Positions 25,611 through 36,015 of a stretch of DNA of 64,000 bases are shown piece after piece. A program made the position numbers and the translations under genes. The number at the start of each line of letters is the position of its first letter. Position 1 is the stretch's first letter. The notes under the pieces are model-generated. The model saw only the letters and a list, made by a program, of their open reading frames with translations. It was not told the DNA's origin and ran no database searches. The DNA lies in NCBI GenBank assembly GCA_013397865.1, contig VZTI01005567.1:488248-552247 (forward strand). Reading direction: 5' to 3'. The stretch is from Struthidea cinerea. Its lineage: Eukaryota; Chordata; Aves; Passeriformes; Corcoracidae.

Positions 25611-27559
25611 GGTGCTGTCCCCAGGTCCTGTGTCCGGGTGCTGTGTCCCGGTGCTGTGTCCGGGTGCTGTGTCCGGGTGCTGTGTCCCGGTGCTGTATCC
25701 AGGTGCTGCCCCCAGGTGCTGTGTCCCGGGGCTGCCCCCGGGTGCTGTGTCCGGGTGCTGTGTCCGGGTGCTGTGTCCCGGTGCTGTATCCAGGTGCTGC
25801 CCCCAGGTGCTGTGTCCCGGTGCTGTGTCCAGGTGCTGTATCCAGGTGCTGTGTCCCGGTGCTGTGTCCCGGTGCTGTATCCAGGTGCTGCCCCCAGGTG
25901 CTGTGTCCCGGTGCTGTGTCCAGGTGCTGTATCCAGGTGCTGTGTCCCGGTGCTGTGTCCCGGTGCTGTATCCAGGTGCTGCCCCCAGGTGCTGTGTCCC
26001 GGTGCTGTGTCCAGGTGCTGTATCCAGGTGCTGTGTCCCGGTGCTGTGTCCCGGTGCTGTATCCAGGTGCTGCCCCCAGGTGCTGTGTCCCGGTGCTGTG
26101 TCCAGGTGCTGTATCCAGGTGCTGTGTCCCGGTGCTGTGTCCCGGTGCTGTATCCAGGTGCTGCCCCCAGGTGCTGTGTCCCGGTGCTGTGTCCAGGTGC
26201 TGTATCCAGGTGCTGTGTCCCGGTGCTGTGTCCCGGTGCTGTATCCAGGTGCTGCCCCCAGGTGCTGTGTCCCGGTGCTGTGTCCAGGTGCTGTATCCAG
26301 GTGCTGTGTCCCGGTGCTGTGTCCCGGTGCTGTATCCAGGTGCTGCCCCCAGGTGCTGTGTCCCGGTGCTGTGTCCAGGTGCTGTATCCAGGTGCTGTGT
26401 CCCGGTGCTGTGTCCCGGTGCTGTATCCAGGTGCTGCCCCCAGGTGCTGTGTCCCGGTGCTGTGTCCAGGTGCTGTATCCAGGTGCTGTGTCCCGGTGCT
26501 GTGTCCCGGTGCTGTATCCAGGTGCTGCCCCCAGGTGCTGTGTCCCGGTGCTGTGTCCAGGTGCTGTATCCAGGTGCTGTGTCCCGGTGCTGTGTCCCGG
26601 TGCTGTATCCAGGTGCTGCCCCCAGGTGCTGTGTCCCGGTGCTGTGTCCAGGTGCTGTATCCAGGTGCTGTGTCCCGGTGCTGTGTCCCGGTGCTGTATC
26701 CAGGTGCTGCCCCCAGGTGCTGTGTCCCGGTGCTGTGTCCAGGTGCTGTATCCAGGTGCTGTGTCCCGGTGCTGTGTCCCGGTGCTGTATCCAGGTGCTG
26801 CCCCCAGGTGCTGTGTCCCGGTGCTGTGTCCAGGTGCTGTATCCAGGTGCTGTGTCCCGGTGCTGTGTCCCGGTGCTGTATCCAGGTGCTGCCCCCAGGT
26901 GCTGTGTCCCGGTGCTGTGTCCAGGTGCTGTATCCAGGTGCTGTGTCCCGGTGCTGTGTCCCGGTGCTGTATCCAGGTGCTGCCCCCAGGTGCTGTGTCC
27001 CGGTGCTGTGTCCAGGTGCTGTATCCAGGTGCTGTGTCCCGGTGCTGTGTCCCGGTGCTGTATCCAGGTGCTGCCCCCAGGTGCTGTGTCCCGGTGCTGT
27101 GTCCAGGTGCTGTATCCAGGTGCTGTGTCCCGGTGCTGTGTCCCGGTGCTGTATCCAGGTGCTGCCCCCAGGTGCTGTGTCCCGGTGCTGTGTCCAGGTG
27201 CTGTATCCAGGTGCTGTGTCCCGGTGCTGTGTCCCGGTGCTGTATCCAGGTGCTGCCCCCAGGTGCTGTGTCCCGGTGCTGTGTCCAGGTGCTGTATCCA
27301 GGTGCTGTGTCCCGGTGCTGTGTCCCGGTGCTGTATCCAGGTGCTGCCCCCAGGTGCTGTGTCCCGGTGCTGTGTCCAGGTGCTGTATCCAGGTGCTGTG
27401 TCCCGGTGCTGTGTCCCGGTGCTGTATCCAGGTGCTGCCCCCAGGTGCTGTGTCCCGGTGCTGTGTCCAGGTGCTGTATCNGTCCCGGTGCTGTGTCCCG
27501 GTGCTGTCCCGGTGCTGTCCCGGTGCTGTGTCCCGGTGCTGTGTCCCGGTGCTGTCCCC
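25611..27559. repeat. 13-bp minisatellite with 91-bp higher-order unit
   Basis: The array is made of 13-bp monomers starting GGTGCTG. There are four main versions: a GGTGCTGTGTCCC, b GGTGCTGTGTCCA, c GGTGCTGTATCCA and d GGTGCTGCCCCCA. The first about 195 bp (25611-25805) is irregular and contains a ...TCCG version. From 25806 to 27443 the order a-b-c-a-a-c-d repeats with period 91 bp exactly 18 times, and I saw no differences between copies. A partial a-b-c follows, then one N at 27481, then shortened 9- to 13-bp units to 27559. Because 13 is not a multiple of 3, the three frames of each strand give the same peptide repeat, and all six frames are open. That is a property of the repeat and not evidence for a gene. 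Confidence 0.97.
27481..27481. other. Single N marking a break in the repeat array
   Basis: One undetermined base sits inside the minisatellite where the monomer phase and type change abruptly. It probably marks a join of unknown true length, so the array may be longer than shown. Confidence 0.7.
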
Positions 27560-27745
27560 GCTCCGGCTTTGGACGCCGTTCCCTGCGCGATCTGTGATTC
27601 CGGAGCGCCCTCTGGCGCCCGGACGCCGCCACGGCCCGGCCGGCCACGTGCCGAGACCAGAACACGCAAGGTGATGCAGGTGAGCGGACACAGCGACAAC
27701 GCGGGTGGCACAGTGATAGAACGCGGGTGGCACAGTGACAGCACG
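27560..27745. other. GC-rich flank with 2-copy short repeat
   Basis: This is CpG-rich sequence directly after the minisatellite. GAACGCGGGTGGCACAGTGA at about 27718-27738 repeats an upstream AACGCGGGTGGCACAGTGA at about 27698-27717, giving two tandem copies. GCGCCCTCTGGCGCC at 27604-27618 contains, on the reverse strand, the AGAGGGCGC core of CTCF sites, but the 5' half of the motif matches only partly. Confidence 0.45.
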
Positions 27746-28674
27746 TGCTGCAGTACAAGACAGATAGGAGCTCTTATTATGAGGTTGCTGTCAGCACTCA
27801 GACTTCCAAATTTTAGATGAAATTGAAGAAATTCTTCTTGAGGAAGATGGAAATCCTCTTTCTTGCAAGAAAGCTATATGTTATTCTGAGAGCTAATATA
27901 CCACAGGACCCCAACTACTGGTAAACCCACCAGACACTTTTTGGAAGCCTACATCTCACAGACATGCACCAGGTTCCCAACTGGTATGGGGAACGAGAAT
28001 TAAATATGGAGTCCGTGTGTCCTTTGTTCGTGTCAACCAGAAACAAGGGCGGTGGGTGACCTTTCTCCAGGGATTCGTTTTCCCCACTATAGGGTACAGT
28101 TGTGAGATGAGCACTGAGATAATTGTGTGAATATTTTGTCACCTTTCTGTCTCTGCCCGCTGCAGATTACCACCAGCAGTACAACAGAGACTTCATTTGA
28201 AGTAGGTTTCCAATGCAGGGGACAGTACAAGCATGTAGGAGCCCCTGCCATCACTGAACAGCCTTCCACTGTGGGATTGTCAGATCTGGCTGCACCTGGA
28301 TGGAAATGGCCGGCCAGAATATCCTAAACCTCTGCTCTGTGTGACCAGCCTCAAAACTGGACTCTGTTCTGGACATGGGTCTTGCACCCAGCACTGCGGT
28401 GCCCACTGGGCTGGAGCCCAGCCTGGGTCCAAGGGCCCTTGGAACATCTGTCTCTGTGACATCAGGTCACACTGAGTGCTCAGCCAGCCCAGTGTCTGCC
28501 AACAGCACCTGGAAGAGATGTGTGAGAGCAGACCCAAGATTACAGTGATCTTGTCCCCAGAATATCTTCCCAAACTGTTCCAGGATTTATTGAGCCACAG
28601 AACAGAGTCTTTTGCCTATTCTCCCTTGTTGCTTTTTCTTTTCCCATGAGCGTGTCTGACGCTCATGGAGTTCT
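27746..28674. other. Intergenic, nothing recognised
   Basis: This is mixed unique sequence with short frames. No gene or repeat was recognised. Confidence 0.4.
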
Positions 28675-29095
28675 GACGTCCCCAGCATCCTGTGGCAGTG
28701 ACTTGCACAGCTCTGCTACGTGTTGGCTGAGGATCTGCCTCTTTATTTTTTTTTATATTTAATCTGCCACCTACAAGTTTCATTTTATGTCCTCTATTTC
28801 TTGTATTAGGGGAGACATCAGACAGTTGTTTCTTGTTCTCCATGCTTCTTGTTATTGAATAGCCCTTTATTTTGTCTTTTTTTTTTTTCCAACATGACTA
28901 TTGCTACCTACAGTAGTCAAGATGTGGTTGTACCCCACACTCATACACTGACCTAATGATATTTTCTGTTTATCTCCCAGAGATTCCTAACATTCAATTT
29001 GATTTTTGACCTTTTCAGTGCTTCACACAGATCACAGAGCTATGTATTACACCTCTAAACTCACACTTGTGATCAGAGATCCAACCAGAGCCCAT
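28675..29095 (-). mobile_element. Ancient CR1/L3-like LINE fragment
   Basis: The order of segments matches the 3' region of old amniote CR1 elements read on the reverse strand. First comes a GGCAGTGACTTGCACAGCTC stretch, then an AATCTGCCACCTACAAGTTTC stretch, then TATTTCTTGTATTAGGGGAGA. Next is a CAAGATGTGGTTGTACCCCA stretch, then ATGATATTTTCTGTTTATCT and a CCTAACATTCAATTTGATTTT stretch. It is strongly diverged, so it is old compared with the copies at 4121 and 33584. Confidence 0.65.
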
Positions 29096-30950
29096 TGTTT
29101 CATCTGTAAGATTTTCAAAACTGCCATTTGAAAATGTGATAAATGTTCATTTTTTCAGTAAATATCTTTGTCCAAAAGCCTGAAGAAGCCTATAAGCACA
29201 TATATATACATATGCATGTATATACAATCCTGTAAAGTGATCTGTGGGTGGTTTGTGTGCAGGAGCCAGTAACCCACCTGGAATGCTGCTGCGATGATAA
29301 AACCCCATCCTGCTGCCCTAGCTGGACACATTCAACCCAGCCTGCAGAGTGGTTTATTACTGTTGTTCACATTAGATAAGCTCAGCAAAGTCCAGAAATA
29401 AATTGATTCATGTGTATGGCTTTGAATATACATCATGTTCTTCTGCATGGCTTTGAAATGGTTTTGAAAGACCTTTCCCAGGTTTGTCTCTGCAAATTTG
29501 AGAGCTGTGATCCAGATCCATGTGTAAAACCACACGGCTTCAGATTCCTGGTTTCCAAGAGTGCCCTTTAGCACAAACTGCAGACAGGGAACTGTTTTAG
29601 CCTAATGAGCAAATAGAAATACAAGAGCTCACCACATGTATCCCACATAGTATGGTTTTCCTGGCCATGACCTTGTTGATGGAGGAGGTGCTTGATGCAT
29701 CAAAATTCCTTAGCAGGAGCAGTCAGAAACTTGGAGTCCTCCCGTTTCCTTCCCTGCAGCACCTTGAGCCTGCAAGATGTCCTGATGAAGAGCCAAGGAA
29801 CTGAGAGAATGCAGCAGCGAAATTTGCACACTGCTCCAGCTAGGAAAAGTAGAGGAACAAAATTATACTGCCATCAAAATGATATCCTTCTGCCTTTTTA
29901 TCCACCTCAGGGGCCCTGGAGACTCTTGTGGAGAGGGTGAAATGCAGCAGTGCAGGAGCTGGGATGATAACAACACATCAACTTTCCCAGGTTTGTCTGT
30001 GGATCCAGCAGATTTTTTTTTTTTGCAGGGGGTGTGATGGAGAGAAGAACAGAAGGGCCCATTGCACTTTGGAGATGTGGAGCTCCTGTCTGCCTGTGCT
30101 CTAAGTTCAGAGATCAGGAATGATGTTGGCCCAGCTTTTGACTCTCCTGACATCTGTATTATGAGCTGTGCATGCCAGTGGGACCCTGGGGACAAAACAC
30201 ACCTTTGACTGGTGTGCTTGAGGTCCTTACACAACATGTTGAGTGAGGTCAAATGTAGCAGAGAACCAAGGGGAGGATGAGAGGGATTATTTTCTTTCCC
30301 TAGGCAGATTTATTTTAAGTGTGGAAGCTGTGTATCTGCCCAAGAGGGCAGGTAAGATTCTCACTGAGCCAGATGGGGTCTGCCCACAGAGAACACGGCT
30401 CTGCCATGTTTCCTGGCCTGGGGGTTAGTGTGGATCATGCTATCCCAGCTCTGAGGTCTGTGACTGTGGCCAAGGGCACTCAGCCTCCCCATGCACGACC
30501 TTTCAATAAACAACCCTCCGGTGGGAAGGGTGTAGTAGATAGGCAGAGACAGGCAAACCTCACCCGGGACACCTGGGGATGGATGGAACTCGGGCGAAGG
30601 CAGCCAGCCATGTAGGAAGCTGATTTGGGATCACTAGATGGTGCTGTTGACCTTGAAATGGGAACAGACAGTGCTGCGATGAGGGACTCTCTTTCCTGAA
30701 CTTGTAGCCAGAGCACCTGCGCAAAGTTTCAGTTGACTAACGGCATCCTACGCGTTACTCAAACATCAAATGGCCCTGCCCCTCGGGCTCTGGCAGTGAA
30801 GCTGTAGAAAAGGAGTATAACAAACACAGGAAAATCAGGGACCGGACACAATCGTGCTGTGCCCCACCCCAAGGCCTCATGTCTGCTCTTCCAGACCCTG
30901 CAGGAACCACGGGGCACAGGGACAATATTTCAAAGCTTGTGCTGCAGGAG
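29096..30950. other. Intergenic, nothing recognised
   Basis: Only short shadow frames are present. A small TATATACATATGCATGTATA microsatellite lies at about 29200-29225. Otherwise nothing was recognised. Confidence 0.4.
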
Positions 30951-31506
30951 GAGTAGATGTGAAAAGTGACCACGAGAACAGGCGACTTTGATGTGGAGTA
31001 CCAGGTGTTCTCTCCCATCCCCACGGCCATGGCTGCCTGTGGGTGGTCAACAGAGCTCATTCACCCTGGCAGTGATGCAGAACATCATTTTGGGATCAAG
31101 TTCATAGGGTTTTACAAGCAGAGCAGTGCCGTGGGCTGGCAGCAGGTACAGTATCAGTACACAGCAGCAAATGAAATTGCAGGAGGAGTCATTGTAGCTC
31201 ATGGGACAAGGGCATCTGGCATCACTGGGGAGAGGACGTTAGGTGTGGTCTGCCTTGCCAGCTTTACAGACACATGGCTTACGGAGCTCTTCACTGCCAT
31301 CCCCCTTCCTGAGACATCTCAGCCCCACCAACTCCAAACTCCTACTGCTCCTTCTACTGGGAGCTGGCCTCACCTTTGGGACCTGCAGGGCACAGAAAGT
31401 TTTAAAGTATCTTGGCTTTTCTCCCAGTTCCAGCCAGGACAGGGTTATTTTTTGCAGTAGCCAGGAAGGGTCATGGCCAGGACACAGAGGCTATTCTGTA
31501 CTGGAT

Positions 31507-31543
<37 letters not shown>
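30951..31543 (+). other. Open frame followed by a 33-bp poly-A run
   Basis: A 164-codon open frame (30966-31460) is followed 50 bp later by an uninterrupted run of 33 A (31511-31543). The translation matches no family I recognise. The sequence just before the run (GACAGGGTTATTTTTTGCAG, AGTAGCCAGGAAGGGTCATG) resembles segments I associate with passerine LTR elements. The layout could be a retroposed copy with its tail, an LTR-related fragment, or coincidence. No flanking target-site duplication was seen. Confidence 0.3.
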
Positions 31544-31545
<2 letters not shown>

Positions 31546-32479
31546 AGCGAGAAATTTCAGGTTATCTCAATTTTTACTGCTGTGACACTGACACCTGTAA
31601 TCTATCTGTGTAACCTTACTTCTTATCATCACTGCGGTACCTGAGTGCCTTCTCTGTGGACATCCTGGCTCATCTGTCATTCCTCCCTTTTATGGTTGCA
31701 TGTCTGAAATTGGGCCCTAACAGGAGAAGGATCCCCTGAAAGCTCTATGCAAGAACATAGAAGAGATGGAGCAGCACCAGCTCATGCTGCCATAAGCAGA
31801 AGCTGGGTCACCAGCCTCCCTCTGCTCCCCTTATGCAGCTTTCTTTGGTGCTGAAGGACCTTCTGATGCAGCTCTCCATGCTGCTCTGCATAAATAATGT
31901 GCTACAGGCAAAGCTGGGGATGGAACAGGCAGTACATAAAGAGGGAAGACGAAGAAAACTTCCAGTGCCGCTTACAGCAGGATCAGCAGCAAAAGCAGAC
32001 TGTGGGTAAGAAAGAAGACAACCAGATAAGGATGGTCCCTCCATCACAGCTCCCTGTCCTGAGCTGGCTGCAAACCAGCCTGGAGGTGATGGGAAATTAC
32101 AAACGCAAGGCCAAATCTTCTCAAAAGCAGCCCCCAGGAGATGCAGCTCTCACCTGTGTTCAGGGCTCAGGCTGCCTGGCACCCAGCAGGGCGGCTCTGT
32201 CCCTGCTGCCACCGCAGTGCCCGGACAGCACATTGCTCTTGCTGGTACCCCCAGTCCACAGGGATGAAGACAGCTAACACCTGCGTCTGGCTGCCCCATC
32301 TGGTGATGGCAATATGCAGTGATTTCAGGCTAAAGTGAAATATTTGGATTTTCTGGTGGGCAAGTGATGTCTTTTTGAGATCAAGAAGGGTAAGTTTTTT
32401 GATGCCATTTAAGATTTTGGTCCTAGTTCATTGGGACAGAAACTATTGACTAGTGAAGGGAGGAGGAGCCCCGTGAAGA
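31544..32479. other. Intergenic, nothing recognised
   Basis: No gene or repeat could be supported. Frames are short and overlap in all phases. Confidence 0.4.
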
Positions 32480-32830
32480 GATTACGTGACAGCCATGGGG
32501 CAGTGCAGCTGAAGATTATTTCATTATGTCAGCGTGTAAATTAAGATTGCATAGGAAATCTTTACTGTCTCTATAGCTTCTGATTGCTTGGCTGCAACTG
32601 TGCTGTGGTTTTAACCATGCTTAAAATACAATTTCCTAAGTTTTGTAAAAGCTCACTAAAAAGAGAATTCCATTAAGGGAAACTCTGTTTTTTCCCTCAG
32701 TTGTCCCTGTACGGCTGTTTCTAAATCACTTGTAAGCCTTTTCTACTATGCCGAGTATTACACAGCACAGAGCTGAGCAAAGTAAAATGATCGATATTGT
32801 AATGGACTCCTCATCCTAGTACATGGCAGA
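32480..32830. other. AT-rich candidate non-coding element
   Basis: This is a unique AT-rich stretch without long frames, similar in texture to the other candidate elements of the upstream region. It is compositional evidence only. Confidence 0.25.
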
Positions 32831-33583
32831 AATAATAAATGTCATGATATATGACAGCCCTTCTAAAGCCCTGTGGAGCCAAACGAGATGCAGTAAGCAT
32901 ATATCTCCTACTTCCTACCCCTGTTTTGCTTCTCTGTGTCTGTCCTTTGTTTCCTCCCACATTTATTTCCTCCGTAATGGAAGACTGTAATTGAATTAAA
33001 AGTGACTCTGCACGCAGGAGGACATGCTGTGGTTGCACTGTTCCCTCCAACAGACCTGGGCGGACTTCTGGAGCTGCAGCATTTGTGAGCTGCTCGGTGC
33101 CCTGTGGGGCAGGTTTGTGGGTGGGTTTGACCAGTAGCCATGTCCTCCTGCTGGCATTACACCAGGTAAATGTAATTCATTCCCTTCCACTATTACCATG
33201 TAGGATTCACCTTCCAGCTCCAGTCTGACATTTGGGTCATGCCATAACTTCATTTTAAATTTTGATACTAGTTCCCATTTTGAAGCCACACCAAACAAAT
33301 GCCTCATCTGCATCTGGACAGCTCTGAAGACTGAGGTATCTGATCAGTTAATGATGCCTCTCTCTGCCAGGGACACCAGCCACTGCACTTGGTGGGATTT
33401 CTGCCTCTGCTGCTTCGCAGATCCCTGTGTGTATCTTCTCAGTAGCTGCCACTCTTCCTACCCTAAGGGCCACCCTCAGCAGTAATTACTTTGTAAAGAT
33501 AATAAGAAATTAACCAAACCAAATGTTAGAAATTTAAATAAACACTGTTTGTTCTCTGGTTCCTTGTGAGATTTTAAGGGAGA
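32831..33583. other. Intergenic, nothing recognised
   Basis: Nothing was recognised. The sequence is unique with short frames on both strands. Confidence 0.4.
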
Positions 33584-33893
33584 AAATCACAGAATCACAG
33601 AATATCCTGAGCTGGAAGGGACCCACAGGAATCATCCAGTCCAGCTCCTGGCCCTGCACAGACACCCCAGCAACCCCACCCTGTGCATCCTTGGAGCTCT
33701 GGCAGCTTCGGGGCCGTGCCCATTCCCTGGGGAGCCTGGGCAGTGCCCAGCACCCTCTGGGGAAGAACCTTTCCCTGCTCTCCAGCCTGAGCCTGCCCTG
33801 GCCCAGCTCCAGCCGCTCCCTGGGTGCTGTCCCTGTCCCGGAGCAGAGCTCAGAGCTGTCCCTGCGCTGCCCTCGGGAAGATCTGGACTGAAA
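33584..33893 (-). mobile_element. CR1 LINE fragment, 3' end
   Basis: The + strand begins AATCACAGAATCACAGAAT, the reverse complement of the CR1 terminal repeat. It continues with GAGCTGGAAGGGACCCACAG, CATCCAGTCCAGCTCCTGGC and a long GC-rich segment (CTCTGGGGAAGAACCTTTCC, CCAGCTCCAGCCGCTCCCTG). This is a well-preserved, 5'-truncated minus-strand CR1 copy of about 310 bp. It is younger-looking than the fragment at 28675. Confidence 0.9.
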
Positions 33894-35279
33894 AAAACCA
33901 GGAAGGGCGGCCCAGGATACTTAAATGACCACTCTACTCTCTTCTTTTGTGACTTTGACATCCATCAGGGTGTTATTTCTACACATAAAAAGGATGCACA
34001 GGTTGCAATTTGATGACATCTCTACCATAAGATGTAAAGGAAGAAAAAACCTGTTTTGCTTGAATACTCTTGCCATAAGCTACAAGTGTGTCACCAGCTA
34101 TTTAAGTACAACAAACTGGCAGGAAGATGATAAGAGAAATAGAAAAAAAATGCAAATTTGAACCAATATAATTATTTCCAAGTCAGCTGTAATTAGTGCT
34201 GGTCAGTCACCACACTGCTGTGGCAAACTGGCCCAGACAAGCTGCAGAGATGGAGTCCTCCGTGTGTGATCCACACGGGTGCTTCCAGACCAGGTGGCCT
34301 CCAGAGGTGCCTTCCAGCCAAAATTCCCTGGTGCCTCTAAAAGAGGACTCCCACAGTGGCCCCGGTTGCCCATCCTCACTCATATGCTAAGCCACACTCT
34401 GATTTATTCCTGCACCTTGTTTTCACACACAATTTAACTATTACTGAATTTTAGTCAGCCTGTGGCAATCCACCTGACAATGCCTCAGCGGACAATCTGC
34501 TTTAATGTTAATAGGATTGTAGAGGATCATATCCTGGTGAAACCATCACTCAGGTAATCTCTGATTTGAAAAAGCTAATTGTATTTTTCAAATAGGAGAA
34601 ATTACACTCAAAACTAAGCTGGATGTATATTCTGTGGAACTGTATTTGCTGTTTGCAAAGGGGCCGGCTTTGTGGAAGAGTGAGGAAGGGGAATCTTTGA
34701 CAGGGTAAGTTTCCTTTTCCCATTTTTCACTTCAGTTTGTCTTATTTTCAGCAACATCATTTAATGTTGCTCCTTTATGAATGTGAATGAAGGTAACACA
34801 ACTAAAAGTTATACACTTCCAATCAGTGGAGAGATAAGAGCACCAAGAGCCTATATATTTTTATTTTTGAAGAGTAAGTGTTCAGTTAAGTGTGAGATCA
34901 GCACACAAGGGACCTGACTTGTGCAGATCAGCCCCCGAACACGATGGCCCGGAATGCGTGGATGGTGAGTCCAGCCCAGGGCCAGTGATGGGCTCCCACT
35001 GGTGAGGCAAACAAGTCTTTCCAGGGCTGGTAGCTCTAAGTATAAAATAACCCTGTGACTTTTAATTTGGTTGTGACAGATTTCCCCGTGTGCTAATTTA
35101 CATTAAAAAGTGGTTTGCTCCCATCACACACCAGCTGAAAAGGGGGTTCCCAGTGTTGTTGTCCCTGGCCTTCAGAGCCAGTGGCACAGGGAGCAGTAGC
35201 TCGGGACGGGAGCTCATCCTAACAGGTAATGCACAGGAAAGGGGCTGCTTTCGTTCCTTTATTATTTTAGTCAAGGATG
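33894..35279. other. Upstream flank of NPM1, nothing recognised
   Basis: This is mostly AT-rich single-copy sequence leading up to the NPM1 CpG island. It has no exon, repeat or RNA I can support. Confidence 0.45.
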
Positions 35280-35410
35280 ACGGCAGCAACCAGCCCCGGG
35301 CACAGAGTGGGGAGAGCACGTTCCACTGCAGCAGGGCTCTCCGGCCAGCGGAGCAGCTCGGCCTGGTGCGGCTGCAAGCCTTGTGCCGGGAGCGGGGCTG
35401 TGGCCGCGCG

Positions 35411-35511
35411 CCCATCGCTGTGCCCCACGTGTTGCGCGGCCGTGGAGCGGAAGGCAGCGGATCCTCCCCATCGCTGTGCCCCGCGTCTTGCGCGGCGGTG
35501 CACCGAAAGGC
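35411..35511 (+). repeat. Two-copy tandem duplication, 56-bp period
   Basis: A 45-bp segment starting CCCATCGCTGTGCCCC at 35411 recurs at 35467 with about eight differences. The first copy carries a CACGTG E-box, and in the second the same position reads CGCGTC. GGCTCCGGCCAGG-type short repeats follow at about 35544-35580, directly before the gap. Confidence 0.85.
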
Positions 35512-35584
35512 GCCGGCTCCCCGCGGCCCGGGGCAGCCCCGGCTCCGGCCAGGGCTCCGGCCAGGGCTCCGGCGCGGCGGGACC

Positions 35585-36015
35585 NNNNNNNNNNNNNNNN
35601 NNNNNNNNNNNNNNNNNNNNNNNNNNNNNNNNNNNNNNNNNNNNNNNNNNNNNNNNNNNNNNNNNNNNNNNNNNNNNNNNNNNNNNNNNNNNNNNNNNNN
35701 NNNNNNNNNNNNNNNNNNNNNNNNNNNNNNNNNNNNNNNNNNNNNNNNNNNNNNNNNNNNNNNNNNNNNNNNNNNNNNNNNNNNNNNNNNNNNNNNNNNN
35801 NNNNNNNNNNNNNNNNNNNNNNNNNNNNNNNNNNNNNNNNNNNNNNNNNNNNNNNNNNNNNNNNNNNNNNNNNNNNNNNNNNNNNNNNNNNNNNNNNNNN
35901 NNNNNNNNNNNNNNNNNNNNNNNNNNNNNNNNNNNNNNNNNNNNNNNNNNNNNNNNNNNNNNNNNNNNNNNNNNNNNNNNNNNNNNNNNNNNNNNNNNNN
36001 NNNNNNNNNNNNNNN
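35585..36015. other. Assembly gap (431 N) over probable NPM1 exon 1
   Basis: A run of 431 N lies inside the GC-rich NPM1 promoter. The initiator exon of NPM1 is not found on either side, so it most likely lies here. Open frames reported across the gap are artefacts. Confidence 0.95.

Noticed and set aside
25611..27559. CRISPR-like array
   Set aside because: There are no unique spacers. The units are contiguous near-identical monomers and the genome is a bird's.
25509..27820. Six overlapping open frames of 670-760 codons
   Set aside because: They are produced by the stop-free 13-bp minisatellite. The peptide is the same in each frame of a strand, and there is no domain, splice structure or sensible start.
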